A DNA stretch of 64,000 nt from Candidatus Shapirobacteria bacterium (GTDB lineage: Bacteria; Patescibacteriota; Microgenomatia; UBA12405; UBA6130), in contig JALTFB010000031.1 in assembly GCA_027007615.1 (NCBI GenBank), positions 1 through 64,000 of the forward strand. The letters are read 5' to 3'. Shown here piece by piece: positions 25,573 to 35,800 of this stretch. The notes under the pieces are model-generated. The model did no database searches. It worked only from the letters and a program-made list of their open reading frames with translations, and was not told the DNA's origin. A program made the translations under genes and the position numbers. Within the stretch, counting starts at the first letter, position 1, and each line of letters begins with the position of its first letter.

Positions 25573-26264
25573 TGTTCGCCGGCTCCCAATTTGTTCAAAT
25601 AATCAATGGCTTCTGGGTTAATAAGCAAATATCGATACTGCAAAAACCTATAGGCATTCAGCCTACTGGCATTAATAAAACCTAACTGCCAGCGCTTTTC
25701 AATCTGGCGCAGATTCTTTAAACCTCTCTGTTTTTCCGGCTTTAGCCCATATAAGAAAACTGCCACCTTGTTGGCGGTAACTTTCTGTTTGGTTAATAAC
25801 GTAGCCATTTTAGCCTCCACTTTGCGTGTTTTCGGGGGCAATTTTTGCCAACCGGAAACAACCAATAGCTTCCGTTCTCGAAAATAATCGCTTAAAACAG
25901 ACAAAAGCGCCAACCGCTTCATTTTTTTGGGCAGCCGCAATTGCCAATTGGCATCTCCGCGCGGGCCATGGGCAACACCACCGCCAACAAAAATGGGGGC
26001 GTAACGATCTCCATGGCGGGCCCGGCCGGTGCCTTTTTGAGACCAAATTTTCCGGCGCGAACCTCTTACTTCGCCGCGGCTTTTCACTTTTGCATGGGCA
26101 TTGCGGCAGCGAGACAAATAGACCCGAACCGCTTGAGCAACCAATTGTTTATTGGGCTTAATCCCAAAAACTTCCGGAGACAAATCAATTGTCTGTTCCG
26201 TCACCCGCCCGCTGAGACTGTAAATCGGTACCGCAAAAGGGTTAATTTTCTTTTTTGCCGCCAT
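25569..26264 (-). CDS. rplD: Ribosomal protein uL4
   Basis: 231 residues from the ATG at 26264. A GTG (26276) and another ATG (26270) are in frame, but the ribosome site GGTGAGG lies 6 bases before the 26264 ATG. The globular part and tunnel loop are clear: GEVRGSRRKIWSQKGTGRARHGD and GGGVAHGPRGDANWQLRLPKKM. In E. coli uL4 represses the S10 operon by attenuation and translation control, relevant to the leader-like gap before rplC. It overlaps rplC by 23 bases. Confidence 0.95.
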   Translation of the reverse strand: MAAKKKINPFAVPIYSLSGRVTEQTIDLSPEVFGIKPNKQLVAQAVRVYLSRCRNAHAKVKSRGEVRGSRRKIWSQKGTGRARHGDRYAPIFVGGGVAHGPRGDANWQLRLPKKMKRLALLSVLSDYFRERKLLVVSGWQKLPPKTRKVEAKMATLLTKQKVTANKVAVFLYGLKPEKQRGLKNLRQIEKRWQLGFINASRLNAYRFLQYRYLLINPEAIDYLNKLGAGEQ

Positions 26265-26925
26265 TGTCATCCTCACCAGCTTCCGCTAAGGGAGCAAATT
26301 CCTGCTTCCGGCCGGTAACTTCTAAATAAACCCAACTATTGTAGTGCCCGGGGATAGCGCCCCTAATCCAAACTTCATTGTTCTCTGCATTGGTCTTAAC
26401 CACCAAAAGATTATCTACCGTAATTTGTTGATGACCATAATGGCCCGGCATTTTCTTCCCTTTTATTACCCGGCCCGGTGTTTGGGCGCCAATTGACCCC
26501 GGCGCCCGCTCCCTATCCGATTGGCCATGTGTCTTAGGCTGGCTATGGAATCCCCAACGCTTAATCACTCCGGCAAAACCTCGCCCCTTGCTTATACTCC
26601 TTACCTTCACCAACTGCCCCGGCTGAAAAACATCGCTTAGCTTAACCTCTTCACCTATTTTCTGCGGCAATTCGCTAGCCGGCAAATTTTTAAATCTGAA
26701 CCAATTATGCTTAAGTCCCGCTTTTCTAAGAATGCCGGCCAGCGCTTTATTGAGCTTTCTTTTCTCTGCGCCACTGCTGACTACCTGAACTTGCTTCAAC
26801 TGCGGATAAATTCCCGTCACATAGCTTGGCGGAGCAAACAATACCGTGATAGGCACTACCAGCCCCTCCTTGTCAAAGGCTTGCATCATCTGTTTTTTTT
26901 GCGTCCAAAAACCTAATATTTTCAT
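26242..26925 (-). CDS. rplC: Ribosomal protein uL3
   Basis: 227 residues from the ATG at 26925 (MKILGFWTQKKQM), the usual family start; the longer frame would begin with a TTG at 26979 and read through a terminator hairpin. Diagnostic stretches are SISKGRGFAGVIKRWGF and RAPGSIGAQTPGRVIKGKKM. It is an early 50S assembly protein near the peptidyl-transferase centre. No Shine-Dalgarno precedes the ATG; the terminator's U-tract ends 6 bases upstream of it. Confidence 0.95.
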   Translation of the reverse strand: MKILGFWTQKKQMMQAFDKEGLVVPITVLFAPPSYVTGIYPQLKQVQVVSSGAEKRKLNKALAGILRKAGLKHNWFRFKNLPASELPQKIGEEVKLSDVFQPGQLVKVRSISKGRGFAGVIKRWGFHSQPKTHGQSDRERAPGSIGAQTPGRVIKGKKMPGHYGHQQITVDNLLVVKTNAENNEVWIRGAIPGHYNSWVYLEVTGRKQEFAPLAEAGEDDNGGKKEN

Positions 26926-26931
26926 GACAAT

Positions 26932-26956
26932 AAAAAAAGGGCTCGGGGCCCCTTTT
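26932..26956 (-). terminator. Intrinsic terminator/attenuator between rpsJ and rplC
   Basis: On the minus strand AAAAGGG pairs with CCCTTTT around an 8-base loop, followed by further T (seven in a row). It ends 6 bases before the rplC ATG, and no promoter fits between, so uL3 and the ~25 downstream genes depend on read-through or antitermination. Confidence 0.65.
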
Positions 26957-26994
26957 AATTCTTTTCCTGCTTTAAACAAAGCTGCGTCAATTGG

Positions 26995-27015
26995 CTAAAA
27001 TGCCAAATTTTTCAC
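26995..27015 (-). CDS. Possible 6-codon leader ORF before rplC
   Basis: GTG AAA AAT TTG GCA TTT TAG (MKNLAF), 10 bases after a perfect AGGAGG (27026-27031) that overlaps the rpsJ TAG stop. No other cistron explains this strong ribosome site, and a terminator follows 39 bases later. It may be a leader peptide, or the ribosome site may be a relic. Confidence 0.25.
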   Translation of the reverse strand: MKNLAF

Positions 27016-27029
27016 TTTCCGATGGCCTC

Positions 27030-27338
27030 CTAAATTTTAATTTCTACTCGTACTCCAGCCGGCAATTCTAAATGCTGGAGACTGTCTAACACCCGGGCAT
27101 TCACTTCATAAACATCAATAATCCGCTTATGCGTCAAAATTTCAAAGTGGTCTCGCGCATCTTTATCGGTATGAGGGCTTGTAGTGACTACAAAAAGCTT
27201 CCTTCCGGTCGGCAAAGGTATTGGCCCGGCAATGCGAGCTCCACTAGTCACCACCGCTTCAATTATTTTACCTGCCGCCTCATCAATAAGGCGATGGTCG
27301 TATGATTTTAAACGTACGCGCAATCTTTGCCTAGCCAT
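27030..27338 (-). CDS. rpsJ: Ribosomal protein uS10
   Basis: 102 residues; RLRVRLKSYDHRLIDEAAGKI, ARIAGPIPLPT and HFEILTHKRIIDVYE identify uS10 (NusE), which also joins the NusB antitermination complex. It follows tuf by 14 bases. Its stop codon is embedded in a strong AGGAGG. Confidence 0.97.
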   Translation of the reverse strand: MARQRLRVRLKSYDHRLIDEAAGKIIEAVVTSGARIAGPIPLPTGRKLFVVTTSPHTDKDARDHFEILTHKRIIDVYEVNARVLDSLQHLELPAGVRVEIKI

Positions 27339-27352
27339 TGGCTAGATTAACC

Positions 27353-28552
27353 TCATTCGATAATTTCAGTAACCACTCCTGCCCCTACAGTTAAACCGCC
27401 TTCGCGTATAGCAAACCTGTTGCCCTTTTCCAAAGCAACCGGCTTAATGAGTTCTACTTCTAAAGCGGCATTATCGCCAGGCATAATCATTTCCGTACCT
27501 TCTGCTAGCTTTATCGAACCCGTTACGTCGGTAGTCATAATGTAAATTTGGGGACGATAACCGCTAAAGAAAGGCGTATGCCGGCCTCCCTCTTCTTTTT
27601 TAAGGACATAAACTTCCGCCTTAAATTTTGTGTGGGGAGTAATCGATCCCGGAGCCGCCAAGACCATGCCGCGCTCCACATCTTTCTTTTCAATACCCCG
27701 CAGTAAAATGCCAATATTGTCTCCCGCCTGGCCCTCTTCCAAAATTTTACGGAACATTTCTATGCCGGTAATTACCGTCTTTCTGGTCCCCCTTAGGCCA
27801 ACGATTTCAATTTCATCATTCAATTTTATCTTGCCTCGGCTGACTCTCCCGGTTACCACCGTACCCCTGCCTTTAATTGAAAAAATATCTTCTATCGGCA
27901 TCAAAAAGGGCTTGTCAAGGTCGCGTTTTGGCGTGGGAATATAATCATCGACCGCTTTCATTAGGTCCAGAATTGATTTTTCCGCCGCAGCATCGCCTTC
28001 GATAGCCTTAAGAGCCGAACCGCGAATCACTGGAACATTATCGCCATCATATTGGTATTTCTTCAACAATTCCCGCGTTTCCCCCTCAACCAAATCCAAG
28101 AACTCGGCATCATCAACCAAATCAACCTTATTCAAAAAGACAACTATGGCCGGAACATTTACTTGGCGGGCCAAAAGGACGTGCTCCCGCGTTTGCGGCA
28201 TTGGACCATCGGCTGCCGAAACCACCAAAATAGCGCCATCCATTTGGGCGGCGCCGGTAATCATATTTTTAACATAATCGGCGTGCCCCGGACAGTCAAT
28301 ATGGGCGTAATGCCGCTTATCTGTCTCATACTCTACATGAGCAATGGAAATTGTCAAAATTTTATTGTCATCACGCACCGCGCCTCCCTTGGCGATATCG
28401 GCATATTTCATCTCCTTAGCTTTGCCTTCTTTTGCCAAAACTTTGGTAATAGCTGCCGTTAAAGTTGTTTTGCCATGATCAACATGACCAATAGTCCCAA
28501 TGTTGACATGGGGTTTATTGCGTTCAAATTTTTGTTTAGTTGTAGCTGCCAC
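27353..28552 (-). CDS. tuf: Elongation factor Tu
   Basis: 399 residues from a GTG at 28552, chosen because GGAGG lies 5 bases upstream and the family N-terminus ([26 protein letters not shown]) begins there; the longer frame reaches into the fusA-tuf spacer. The G1 motif [17 protein letters not shown] and NKVD G-motifs are present, then domains 2 and 3. It delivers aminoacyl-tRNA to the ribosome. 62 bases downstream of fusA and 14 upstream of rpsJ. Confidence 0.97.
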   Translation of the reverse strand: MAATTKQKFERNKPHVNIGTIGHVDHGKTTLTAAITKVLAKEGKAKEMKYADIAKGGAVRDDNKILTISIAHVEYETDKRHYAHIDCPGHADYVKNMITGAAQMDGAILVVSAADGPMPQTREHVLLARQVNVPAIVVFLNKVDLVDDAEFLDLVEGETRELLKKYQYDGDNVPVIRGSALKAIEGDAAAEKSILDLMKAVDDYIPTPKRDLDKPFLMPIEDIFSIKGRGTVVTGRVSRGKIKLNDEIEIVGLRGTRKTVITGIEMFRKILEEGQAGDNIGILLRGIEKKDVERGMVLAAPGSITPHTKFKAEVYVLKKEEGGRHTPFFSGYRPQIYIMTTDVTGSIKLAEGTEMIMPGDNAALEVELIKPVALEKGNRFAIREGGLTVGAGVVTEIIE

Positions 28553-28614
28553 TCTAACCTCCTTAATAAAAGTTAACTTTGAAATTGTAACATTTACTTT
28601 TCCGAATTGCAAAC

Positions 28615-30726
28615 TTAATCCTCGCCTTTTGTTTCTTTGCTAATAATTTCTTTCTGAATGTTGGAAGGAACCTCGGCATAATGGGATGGTTCGGCATAAA
28701 ATGAACCGCGCCCTTGTGTCAAGCTCCTGATAATCGTAGCATAACCGCTAATATTCGCCAATGGCACCATGGCATTAATTATACGCATTTGCCCCCGACT
28801 TTCACTGCCTAAAATCTGCGCCCGCCGCGAAGAAAGGTCGCCGATAACTTGGCCCATAAATTCTTCCGGCACACTTACCTCGAGCTTCATAATCGGCTCC
28901 AAAAGCACCGGCCGGGCTTGCTTAACCGCCTCTTGGAGAGCAATAGAGCCGGCAATTTTAAAAGCCATGTCCGAAGAATCAACTTCATGGTAAGAGCCGT
29001 CATAAACTACCACTTCCACATCCGTAAGCGGGTAGCCCGCAATTACACCTTTTTCAGCTGCTTCCCTCACCCCTTTTTCAATAGAAGGAATAAAGTTTGC
29101 GGGAATAGCCGCCCCTTTAATTTTCGAGCTGAAACTGACACCGCTGTTTTGTTTTCCGGGAATAACACGCAACCAACAATGGCCATATTGTCCCCGACCG
29201 CCCGTCTGGCGGATATATTTTCCTTCTGCTTCGGCTTCCGTTTTGATTGTTTCCCGATAAGCAACTTGCGGCTTTCCGGTATGCAGTTTAACGCCAAACT
29301 CGCGCTGCATGCGATCCACTACAATTTCCAGATGCAATTCTCCCATCCCGGAAAGAATTGTTTGGCCTGTTTCCTGGTCGCTTTTCACTCTCAAGGTCGG
29401 ATCTTCTTCTAAAAGCCGCCGTAAAGCCTGACTCATTTTTTCTTGATCGCTTTTGCTTTCCGGCTCAATCGCCAAAGAAATGACCGGATCGGCGAATTCT
29501 ATTGACTCGAACGAAATTGGGTGGCGAGAATCGCAAAGAGTGTCTCCCGTCTTGGATTCTTTAAGTCCAATGACGGCCACTATTTCTCCCGCAAATGCCT
29601 CTTCAATCCCTTCGCGCTTATTGGCGTGCATCAATAACAAGCGGCCAATGCGCTCCGTTTTATCATTACTGCTATTCAAAACGGTGCCGCCGGTCCGCAA
29701 AACACCCGAATAGATGCGCAAATAAGAAAGCTTGCCAACGTGAGGATCGGTTTGAACTTTAAAGAGCAAAGCTGATAAAGGCTCTTTATTGTTGGGATGC
29801 CGTTCTTCTTGCTGGCCCGTCTGGGGATTAATCCCTTTGGCCGGAGGGACATCGGCGGGCGAAGGCAGATATTCAACGACTCCGTCCAATAACGGCTGCA
29901 CGCCTTTGTTGCGCAACGAAGAGCCGCAATAGATGGGAATTAACCGGCCGGCAATCGTAGCCCGGCGTAAACCCGCTTTCAAATCTTCCACGGGAATTTC
30001 TTTTCCTTCCAAATACTGCTCCATCAAATCGTCGTTATAAGTGCAAATGTTCTCTATCAATTCTTGGCGGTATTTCTTTAATTCATTTTTCATATCATCG
30101 GGAATCGGGTGCTCGGAAAACTCCGCGCCGGAACCGTCTTTGTCCCAAAGGAGCAATTTCTGCTCTAAAACCAGAGCCACCCCGTGGAAATCGTGTTCAG
30201 CGCCGGCGGGAATGGTTAAAACCGCCAGCTTTTTGCCGAATCTCTCTTTAATCATTTGCAAAGATCCGGCAAAATTAGCGCCCACTTTGTCCATTTTATT
30301 AAGGAAAACTAAACGCGGAACGCCGTATTTGTCCGCCTGGTGCCAAACCGTTTCCGATTGGGCTTGAACACCTTCTTCAACATCAAAAACCATAATCGCT
30401 CCATCCAAGACACGCAAGGCTCTTTCCACTTCGGCGGTAAAATCAACATGCCCCGGAGTATCAATGAGATTAATTCTTATCCCCTTCCAAAAAGCCGTTA
30501 CCGCGGCGGAAACTATAGTTATCCCTCTTTCCCGTTCCTGATCCATCCAATCAGTTACCGTATTGCCGGCATCGATATTGCCCATTTTATAGGTCCGACC
30601 GGTATAAAAAAGGATTCTCTCGGTCGTCGTCGTTTTGCCGGCGTCAATATGGGCGATAATGCCGATATTGCGAACCTTTTCAATCGACACTAAACGATTC
30701 TTGGTGACTTCTATTGCTTCTGCCAT
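28615..30726 (-). CDS. fusA: Elongation factor G
   Basis: 703 residues from the ATG at 30726 ([20 protein letters not shown]); longer frames have no family support. G1 [14 protein letters not shown]3 DTPGHVDF and G4 NKMD are visible, followed by domains II-V ending in [14 protein letters not shown]. It drives translocation. It is normally just downstream of rpsG, but here 1.2 kb of pseudogene-bearing sequence intervenes and a separate promoter (30764-30792) is present. Confidence 0.97.
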   Translation of the reverse strand: MAEAIEVTKNRLVSIEKVRNIGIIAHIDAGKTTTTERILFYTGRTYKMGNIDAGNTVTDWMDQERERGITIVSAAVTAFWKGIRINLIDTPGHVDFTAEVERALRVLDGAIMVFDVEEGVQAQSETVWHQADKYGVPRLVFLNKMDKVGANFAGSLQMIKERFGKKLAVLTIPAGAEHDFHGVALVLEQKLLLWDKDGSGAEFSEHPIPDDMKNELKKYRQELIENICTYNDDLMEQYLEGKEIPVEDLKAGLRRATIAGRLIPIYCGSSLRNKGVQPLLDGVVEYLPSPADVPPAKGINPQTGQQEERHPNNKEPLSALLFKVQTDPHVGKLSYLRIYSGVLRTGGTVLNSSNDKTERIGRLLLMHANKREGIEEAFAGEIVAVIGLKESKTGDTLCDSRHPISFESIEFADPVISLAIEPESKSDQEKMSQALRRLLEEDPTLRVKSDQETGQTILSGMGELHLEIVVDRMQREFGVKLHTGKPQVAYRETIKTEAEAEGKYIRQTGGRGQYGHCWLRVIPGKQNSGVSFSSKIKGAAIPANFIPSIEKGVREAAEKGVIAGYPLTDVEVVVYDGSYHEVDSSDMAFKIAGSIALQEAVKQARPVLLEPIMKLEVSVPEEFMGQVIGDLSSRRAQILGSESRGQMRIINAMVPLANISGYATIIRSLTQGRGSFYAEPSHYAEVPSNIQKEIISKETKGED

Positions 30727-30763
30727 TAAAAAAATGCCGCCCAATATACAGGCTGGCGACTCT

Positions 30764-30792
30764 AATATACCATAAATTAATAAAGGTTTAAA
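30764..30792 (-). promoter_or_regulatory. Candidate promoter of fusA-tuf-rpsJ
   Basis: On the minus strand TTTAAA, a 17-base spacer and TATATT, 38 bases before the fusA ATG. It would restore expression of the second half of the str operon after its separation from rpsG. Confidence 0.45.
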
Positions 30793-30929
30793 GAAAACCA
30801 ACTGGCTAGTTAGTCAATTACAAGCTATAGGTTTTTACCACTCACCCATGGGAGCTATAAATTCCCAATCTGCCTCCACTGCTTTTTAGCGATTTGCCTC
30901 AATAATTTATTTTACCTTTGGTTCATCGC

Positions 30930-31136
30930 TTAAAGTTTAATAATGCATTGGTCGCCAACAAATAATTTCATAGCTTTGGTTGAAGGCTGGCGGCCCTTTA
31001 TCAAGCTTTCCCGGCCCACTAAAGAAGAATCGAAAGGCTTCGGCGAGTTAATTGCTTGCGCTCCTTCCATTAAGATGGAATTTTCAATTTTGGCGCCGGA
31101 AATGAGGCAATCATCGGCAATGGAAGAATAAGGGTT
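30930..31136 (-). pseudogene. C-terminal remnant of a nucleotide-sugar pyrophosphorylase (RmlA-like)
   Basis: In frame on the minus strand to a TAA at 30930 it reads NPYSSIADDCLISGAKIENS, then SSLVGRESLIKGRQ and ends LFVGDQCIIKL. This is the left-handed beta-helix tail of long-form glucose-1-phosphate thymidylyltransferase/uridylyltransferase-like proteins (GPYTSIG..., ENSIILEG..., GDNSEI). The catalytic N-terminal domain with its GGxGTRL motif is absent: the frame closes at a TAA shortly upstream. About 70 residues of a ~350-residue protein survive. It lies in the rpsG-fusA gap, next to another broken gene. Confidence 0.65.
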
Positions 31137-31241
31137 TCTGTCAAACTTAGAGATTGCCCAGGTAAGCAGTTTGACAACTATTTAGCAATTTTGTTATTAT
31201 ATAAACATCATTAGGGAGAATACGAACCATGGACTATGTGT

Positions 31242-31802
31242 CTATGTGCGACGCCTCCCCTTCTTATTTAGTCTTAATTCCAATTTATCTCTCTCAAAAA
31301 TAATAAAAGTTTTGTGTTTTTGAAACCTCCTTAGCAAAGATGACTCGGATTTGGAATTGGGAATAATAATGCGCAATAACTTACCTTTTCTTTTCAAAAA
31401 TTCGTGCAAACAAAAAAATCCCCATCGCCCGAAACGACAACTGCTTTGTCATAATTTGCAAATTCTATCGCCGCTGAATACAAAACTAACTCCGCGTCAA
31501 CATTACCCTTTGGTTTACCATAATTGTCTTTTACCGTTGGTTTAAATATTAGTTTATATCCATAAGACTTTAGACTTTTATACATCTCCTCATATTTTCT
31601 AATATAGCCAATAAACAAATAGGCTTTCTTGACTTTGAATTTGTCAGTCAAGTATGTTCTAAACTTTTTGTAATCTAGCTTCCACCCTCTATAGGTTAAT
31701 TTTTTATTCTTGTAAATGTTTTTGCTTGTCCCTAGATTTAGATTTTGGCTATCTATAAACGCATAAACAACAGGGTATTTTTTTCTTTAACTCATTTTCC
31801 AA
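31242..31802 (-). pseudogene. NYN-domain (LabA/DUF88-like) gene disrupted by two homopolymer frameshifts
   Basis: The central frame reads VYAFIDSQNLNLG, LFIGYIRKYEEM, KGNVDAELVLYSAAIEF and VVVSGDGDFF: a PIN-like NYN nuclease with its conserved acidic residues. After GDGDFF the frame is lost at an A7 run (plus strand 31412-31418); with one base more it continues as CLHEFLKRKGKLLRIIIPNS and on to a stop at 31242, the expected family C-terminus. At the 5' end a T7 run (31778-31784) with one base fewer would join the frame to a TTG at 31802; as it stands, the local ATG (31795) is followed by a stop after two codons. Predicted product about 185 residues if repaired. AT-rich relative to its neighbours. 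Confidence 0.75.
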
Positions 31803-31917
31803 TAAAATATTTAAAACAACTTTATCTCTTCGCTAAAACTAAAATTTGTTTGCGCGACGATTCATTCAAAATAAAGCACTCTTGCTGGCATAAAAGATCA
31901 GCAGCTCAGGCAAACAT

Positions 31918-32397
31918 TTACCACCGTAAATGGGCAAAGGCGCGGTTAGCTTCAGCCAGTTTTTCTATTTCCTGCCGCTTGGCCACCGCCTTGCCTTCAT
32001 TTTTAGCAGCTTCCATAATCTCGGCCGCTAATTTTTCGCCAAAAGTATGGTAGCTGGAATTGGGACGTTTTCTGGCCTCATCAACCAACCAGCGTAAAGC
32101 CAACGATCGCCGGCGGCGCTCATTGACCGGCACCGGCACTTGATAAGCTGCCCCACCTACACGCCGGGCACGCACTTCAATTTCCGGAATGATATTGGCC
32201 AAAGCCTGCTGAAAAACCTCAACCGCATCTTTCTTGGTTTTCTTAGCCACCAAGGCAAAAGCCCGATAAACTTGTTTGCGGGCAACTGTCTTCTTACCGC
32301 TGTACATTACCTTATTGATAAGCCGGCTAACCATCACCTGATGATAAACCGGATCCGGAGTAATTAAGCGCGGTTGAAACCTTTGTTTCCTAGCCAT
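31918..32397 (-). CDS. rpsG: Ribosomal protein uS7
   Basis: 159 residues from the ATG at 32397 ([20 protein letters not shown]); the longer frame is read out of rps[23 protein letters not shown] and [25 protein letters not shown] are diagnostic. It nucleates the 30S head and represses the str operon in E. coli. It overlaps rpsL by 8 bases. Nothing intact follows for 1.2 kb. Confidence 0.97.
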   Translation of the reverse strand: MARKQRFQPRLITPDPVYHQVMVSRLINKVMYSGKKTVARKQVYRAFALVAKKTKKDAVEVFQQALANIIPEIEVRARRVGGAAYQVPVPVNERRRRSLALRWLVDEARKRPNSSYHTFGEKLAAEIMEAAKNEGKAVAKRQEIEKLAEANRAFAHLRW

Positions 32398-32845
32398 TAT
32401 TTGCCGGCGCCGGCGGCGCCGCCTCCTTCTTTGCTTGGCCGCCGCGTTTGGCGCCATATTTGCTTCGCGATTGGCGCCGATCCGATACTCCGGCGGCATC
32501 AAGCTCGCCCCGAATAACATGATATCTAACCCCCGGCAAATCACGTACCCGGCCGCCGCGGACCAAAACAATTGCATGTTCAACGATATTATGGCCAATT
32601 CCGGGGATGTAAACGGTAATCTCCCGCTTATTGGAAAGCCTTACTTTAGCAATTTTGCGCAGGGCCGAATGGGGCTTTTTGGGAGTCATTGTCCTCACCA
32701 AAGTAACCACCCCTCGCTTCTGCGGCGATAAAATTGGCGTCAAACGACCGCGAATGGGATTTAAAATCCCCCGCAAAGCCGGCACCTTTGACTTGCGCCG
32801 TTGTCGTTTACGTGGTTTCCGAACTAATTGGCTAAAAGTAGGCAT
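32390..32845 (-). CDS. rpsL: Ribosomal protein uS12, with a short insertion
   Basis: 151 residues. The decoding-site segments [19 protein letters not shown] and [30 protein letters not shown] are conserved, including the lysine of TPKKP linked to streptomycin. Between KVPALR and SPQKRGV there are about 14 extra residues compared with E. coli; insertions here also occur in some Firmicutes. The C-terminus has a short Ala/Pro tail. It starts 1 base after the rpoC stop, so rpoBC and rpsLG form one unit. Confidence 0.96.
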   Translation of the reverse strand: MPTFSQLVRKPRKRQRRKSKVPALRGILNPIRGRLTPILSPQKRGVVTLVRTMTPKKPHSALRKIAKVRLSNKREITVYIPGIGHNIVEHAIVLVRGGRVRDLPGVRYHVIRGELDAAGVSDRRQSRSKYGAKRGGQAKKEAAPPAPANNG

Positions 32846-32846
32846 C

Positions 32847-35800
32847 TTATTTTTCTTTATTCCAATTTAACCGCGCCCTTTTGGGGTCGGTAGGAATCAA
32901 TCGCCCTATAATAACATTTTCCTTCAAGCCTATTAACTTGTCTTCACGGCCCAAAATAGCCGCTTCCGTCAAAACATTGGTGGTTTCCTGGAACGAAGCT
33001 GCTGAAAGCCAAGAACTTGTATGCAAAGACGTTTGAGTAATGCCCAACATAACTTTCTTGCCTTTTGCTAATTTGCCGCCCGTTTTTTCTACTTGTTTAT
33101 TTTCCTCTAAAAATGTTATTCCGTCTACATAAGAGCCTATCAAAAAAGAAGTATCTCCAGGCTCTGTAATCCTCACTCGGCTGCTCATCTCATGGATAAT
33201 AACTTCGAAATGCTTATCATGAATAGAAATCCCCTGGGTTTCATATACCTTCTGAACCTCATTTAAGAAGAACCTACGAGCCATGTCAATGCCTTTCAAT
33301 AACGCTAATCTCTTAATATCTATCGAACCTGCCGTTAACTGGTCGCCGGCTGCCACTTGCCGCCCTTTTTTAACCAATAGCGGCGTGGATAGCGGCAAGC
33401 GGTGGCTAACTTCCTTACCCTTGCTTCCCTTGATAACCAATTCTAAATGGTCTTTTGCTTTTCTGATGTCTATTTTTCCATCGGTATCGGCCAAAATCGC
33501 CGCCGCTTTGGGGGCCCGCATTTCAAAAAGCTCTTGAACTCGCGGCAAACCTTGAGTCACATCTAAACCGATAACGCCCCCCGAATGTTTCGTGCGCAAT
33601 GTCAACTGTGTGCCCGGCTCGCCAATCGATTGGGCGGCAATCACCCCCACTGGCATGCCTACTTTAACCAACTTATGCTTGCTTAAATCGGCCCCGTAAC
33701 ACTTGGAGCAAACGCCAGCCTCGGTTTCACATGTCAATGGCGAACGCACAACCACTTCTTTAATTCCGGCTTTTTTTATCTTTTTCAATTCCTCATCGCC
33801 AATAAGAGTTCCCCTTTTTAAAATAATCTTGCCTTTTTTATCCTTTACCGCAGCCGCCAATACTCTATCGCTAATCCGAAGGTAAAATTTGCTCTCTCGA
33901 TTTCCTTCCCGGCGAATAGTAATGCCGTGATTGGTGCCGCAATCTTCCTCGCGCACCAAACAAGTGTGGGCGACATCGATAAGTTTACGGGTCAAATAAC
34001 CGGCGTCGGCAGTTTTTAAAGCCGTATCCGTTAAGCCTTTGCGCGATCCCCGGGCGCCGGTAACATATTCAAAAGTGGAAAGGCCGTCGCGGAAACTTGA
34101 TTTCGTTGGCAGAGGAACAATATGGCCCAAAGGATCAACCACCAATCCGCGCATTCCCGAAACCTGTTTGATTTGATCTTGAGAAACACGTTTCGCCCCG
34201 GCGCCGCTAATAAGTTTAATCGGCGAATCAGGGCTTAATCTCTGCCAAGTCTTGGCGGCAATATCATCGGTTGTCTCCAGCCAAATATCACGGGAAAGCC
34301 GTTCCTTCTCTTCAGCTGTTAGCAAACCCTCTTGATAGGTTTCCTCCAATTCATGAACTCGCCGATCGGCGGCGGCAATAATCTCTCTTTTGCCCGGCAA
34401 ATCTCCAAGGTCGAAAACTCCTAAGGAAATACCTGATATCGTCATGCCCCAAAAACCAAAATCTTTAATGGCATCAACTAAACGCACATATTCGCGCCTG
34501 GCTGAAGTGCTGAAAACATGCGCCAAAATAGATTTAATTCGCTTACTGTTCATTGCCTGGTTTAGAAAGCCAATCCCCGACGGCAAAAGTTGGTTAAACA
34601 TCAGCCTGCCCACGGTAGTAAGCTGGCGTTTGCCATCAAGCTTGACAATTATCAATTGCCGCAAGCCTATCTTGCCCAAATCATAAGCTGTTTCCGCTTC
34701 CGATAGCGACATGAAATAAGACACCTCCGGCCATTCGCCCTTGTCCTGATAGGCTTGCCAAAGAGTTGAATCTTCCTGCCGGACAGAAGTGGCATAGTAA
34801 CAGCCCACCACCATTTCTTTGCTGGGCACATTTACCGGAGCTCCGTCTGATGGCTTAAGCAGGTTGCGGGAAGAAAGAATTAGCCGCCGCGCTTCCCGCT
34901 GGGCCTCTTTAGACAGAGGTAGAAACACTCCCATTTGGTCGCCGTCAAAATCAGCGTTGAAACCGGAGCAGACCAAAGGATGGAGATGGATTGCTAAGCT
35001 GTCAATAAGTATCGGCTTAAAAGCCTGGATGGAAAGCTTATGCAAAGTCGGCGCCCTATTCAGAAGAATTAGCCGGTTACGGACCACCTCTTCCAAGATA
35101 TCGTAAACCTCGGCAATGCGGTGGTCCAGCAAAGTTTTAGCGCTGCGAATATTGGGTGCCAAACCCCTCAATATCAATTCCCGGAGAATAAAGGGGCGAA
35201 AAATTTCCAAAGCTATTTCTTTGGGCAAACCGCATTGGCTTAAACGAAGTTCCGGACCAACCACAATAACGCTTCTCCCCGAATAGTCAACCCGCTTACC
35301 CAGCAAATTTTTGCGGAAACGGCCCTTTTTGCCCCGCAACAGATCGGAAAGCGACCGCGGCGGAGTACGGCGGCGCATCAGCCGGCCCTTACTCTTGGTA
35401 GCATCGATAAGCATATCGACACTTTCTTGCAACATCCGCTTTTCATTGCGCAAAATAATCTCCGGAGCTCCCACGGCTATCAGTTTCTTAAGGCGGTTAT
35501 TGCGGTTAATCACCCGCCGGTAGAGATCATTCAAATCCGAGGTGGCGAAACGGCCGCCGGTGAGCTGGACCATCGGCCGCAAGTCGGGGGGGATTACCGG
35601 CAGCACTCTCAATATCATCCAAACCGGGTTGATATTTGCTTTTAGCATGCCGTTGATTACCCTAATCCTCTGCATAATCTTATTTTTCTTAGCCAAACTG
35701 GCCGTCTTAATTATCTCTTGGCGCAATATTTTCAAAGTTTTCTTTAAATCAACAGCGGCTAAAGCATCCAAAATTGCCTCCGCCCCCATCCTAACCGTGA

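Larger units (their letters stand above)
30793..31917. other. Interruption of the str operon between rpsG and fusA
   Basis: Apart from the two pseudogenes (30930-31136 and 31242-31802) I see no intact gene here. 30793-30929 and 31803-31917 are AT-rich with no RNA gene or clear repeat. No flanking inverted or direct repeats were recognised, so the insertion mechanism is not apparent. Confidence 0.6.

Noticed and set aside
26926..26979. TTG-initiated extension of rplC through the terminator hairpin
   Set aside because: No ribosome site, and the uL3 family starts at MKILG. The stretch is better explained as a leader.
31171..31303. Plus-strand TTGACA-18-TATTAT followed by a 24-codon ORF (ATG 31229) with AGGGAG upstream
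   Set aside because: The ORF lies antisense to the C-terminal end of the NYN pseudogene, has no family similarity and no downstream gene. The promoter-like match is probably chance in AT-rich DNA.
32398..32598. Long N-terminal extension of rpsG (67 codons, arginine-rich)
   Set aside because: The extension is an out-of-frame reading of rpsL; uS7 begins at [11 protein letters not shown].
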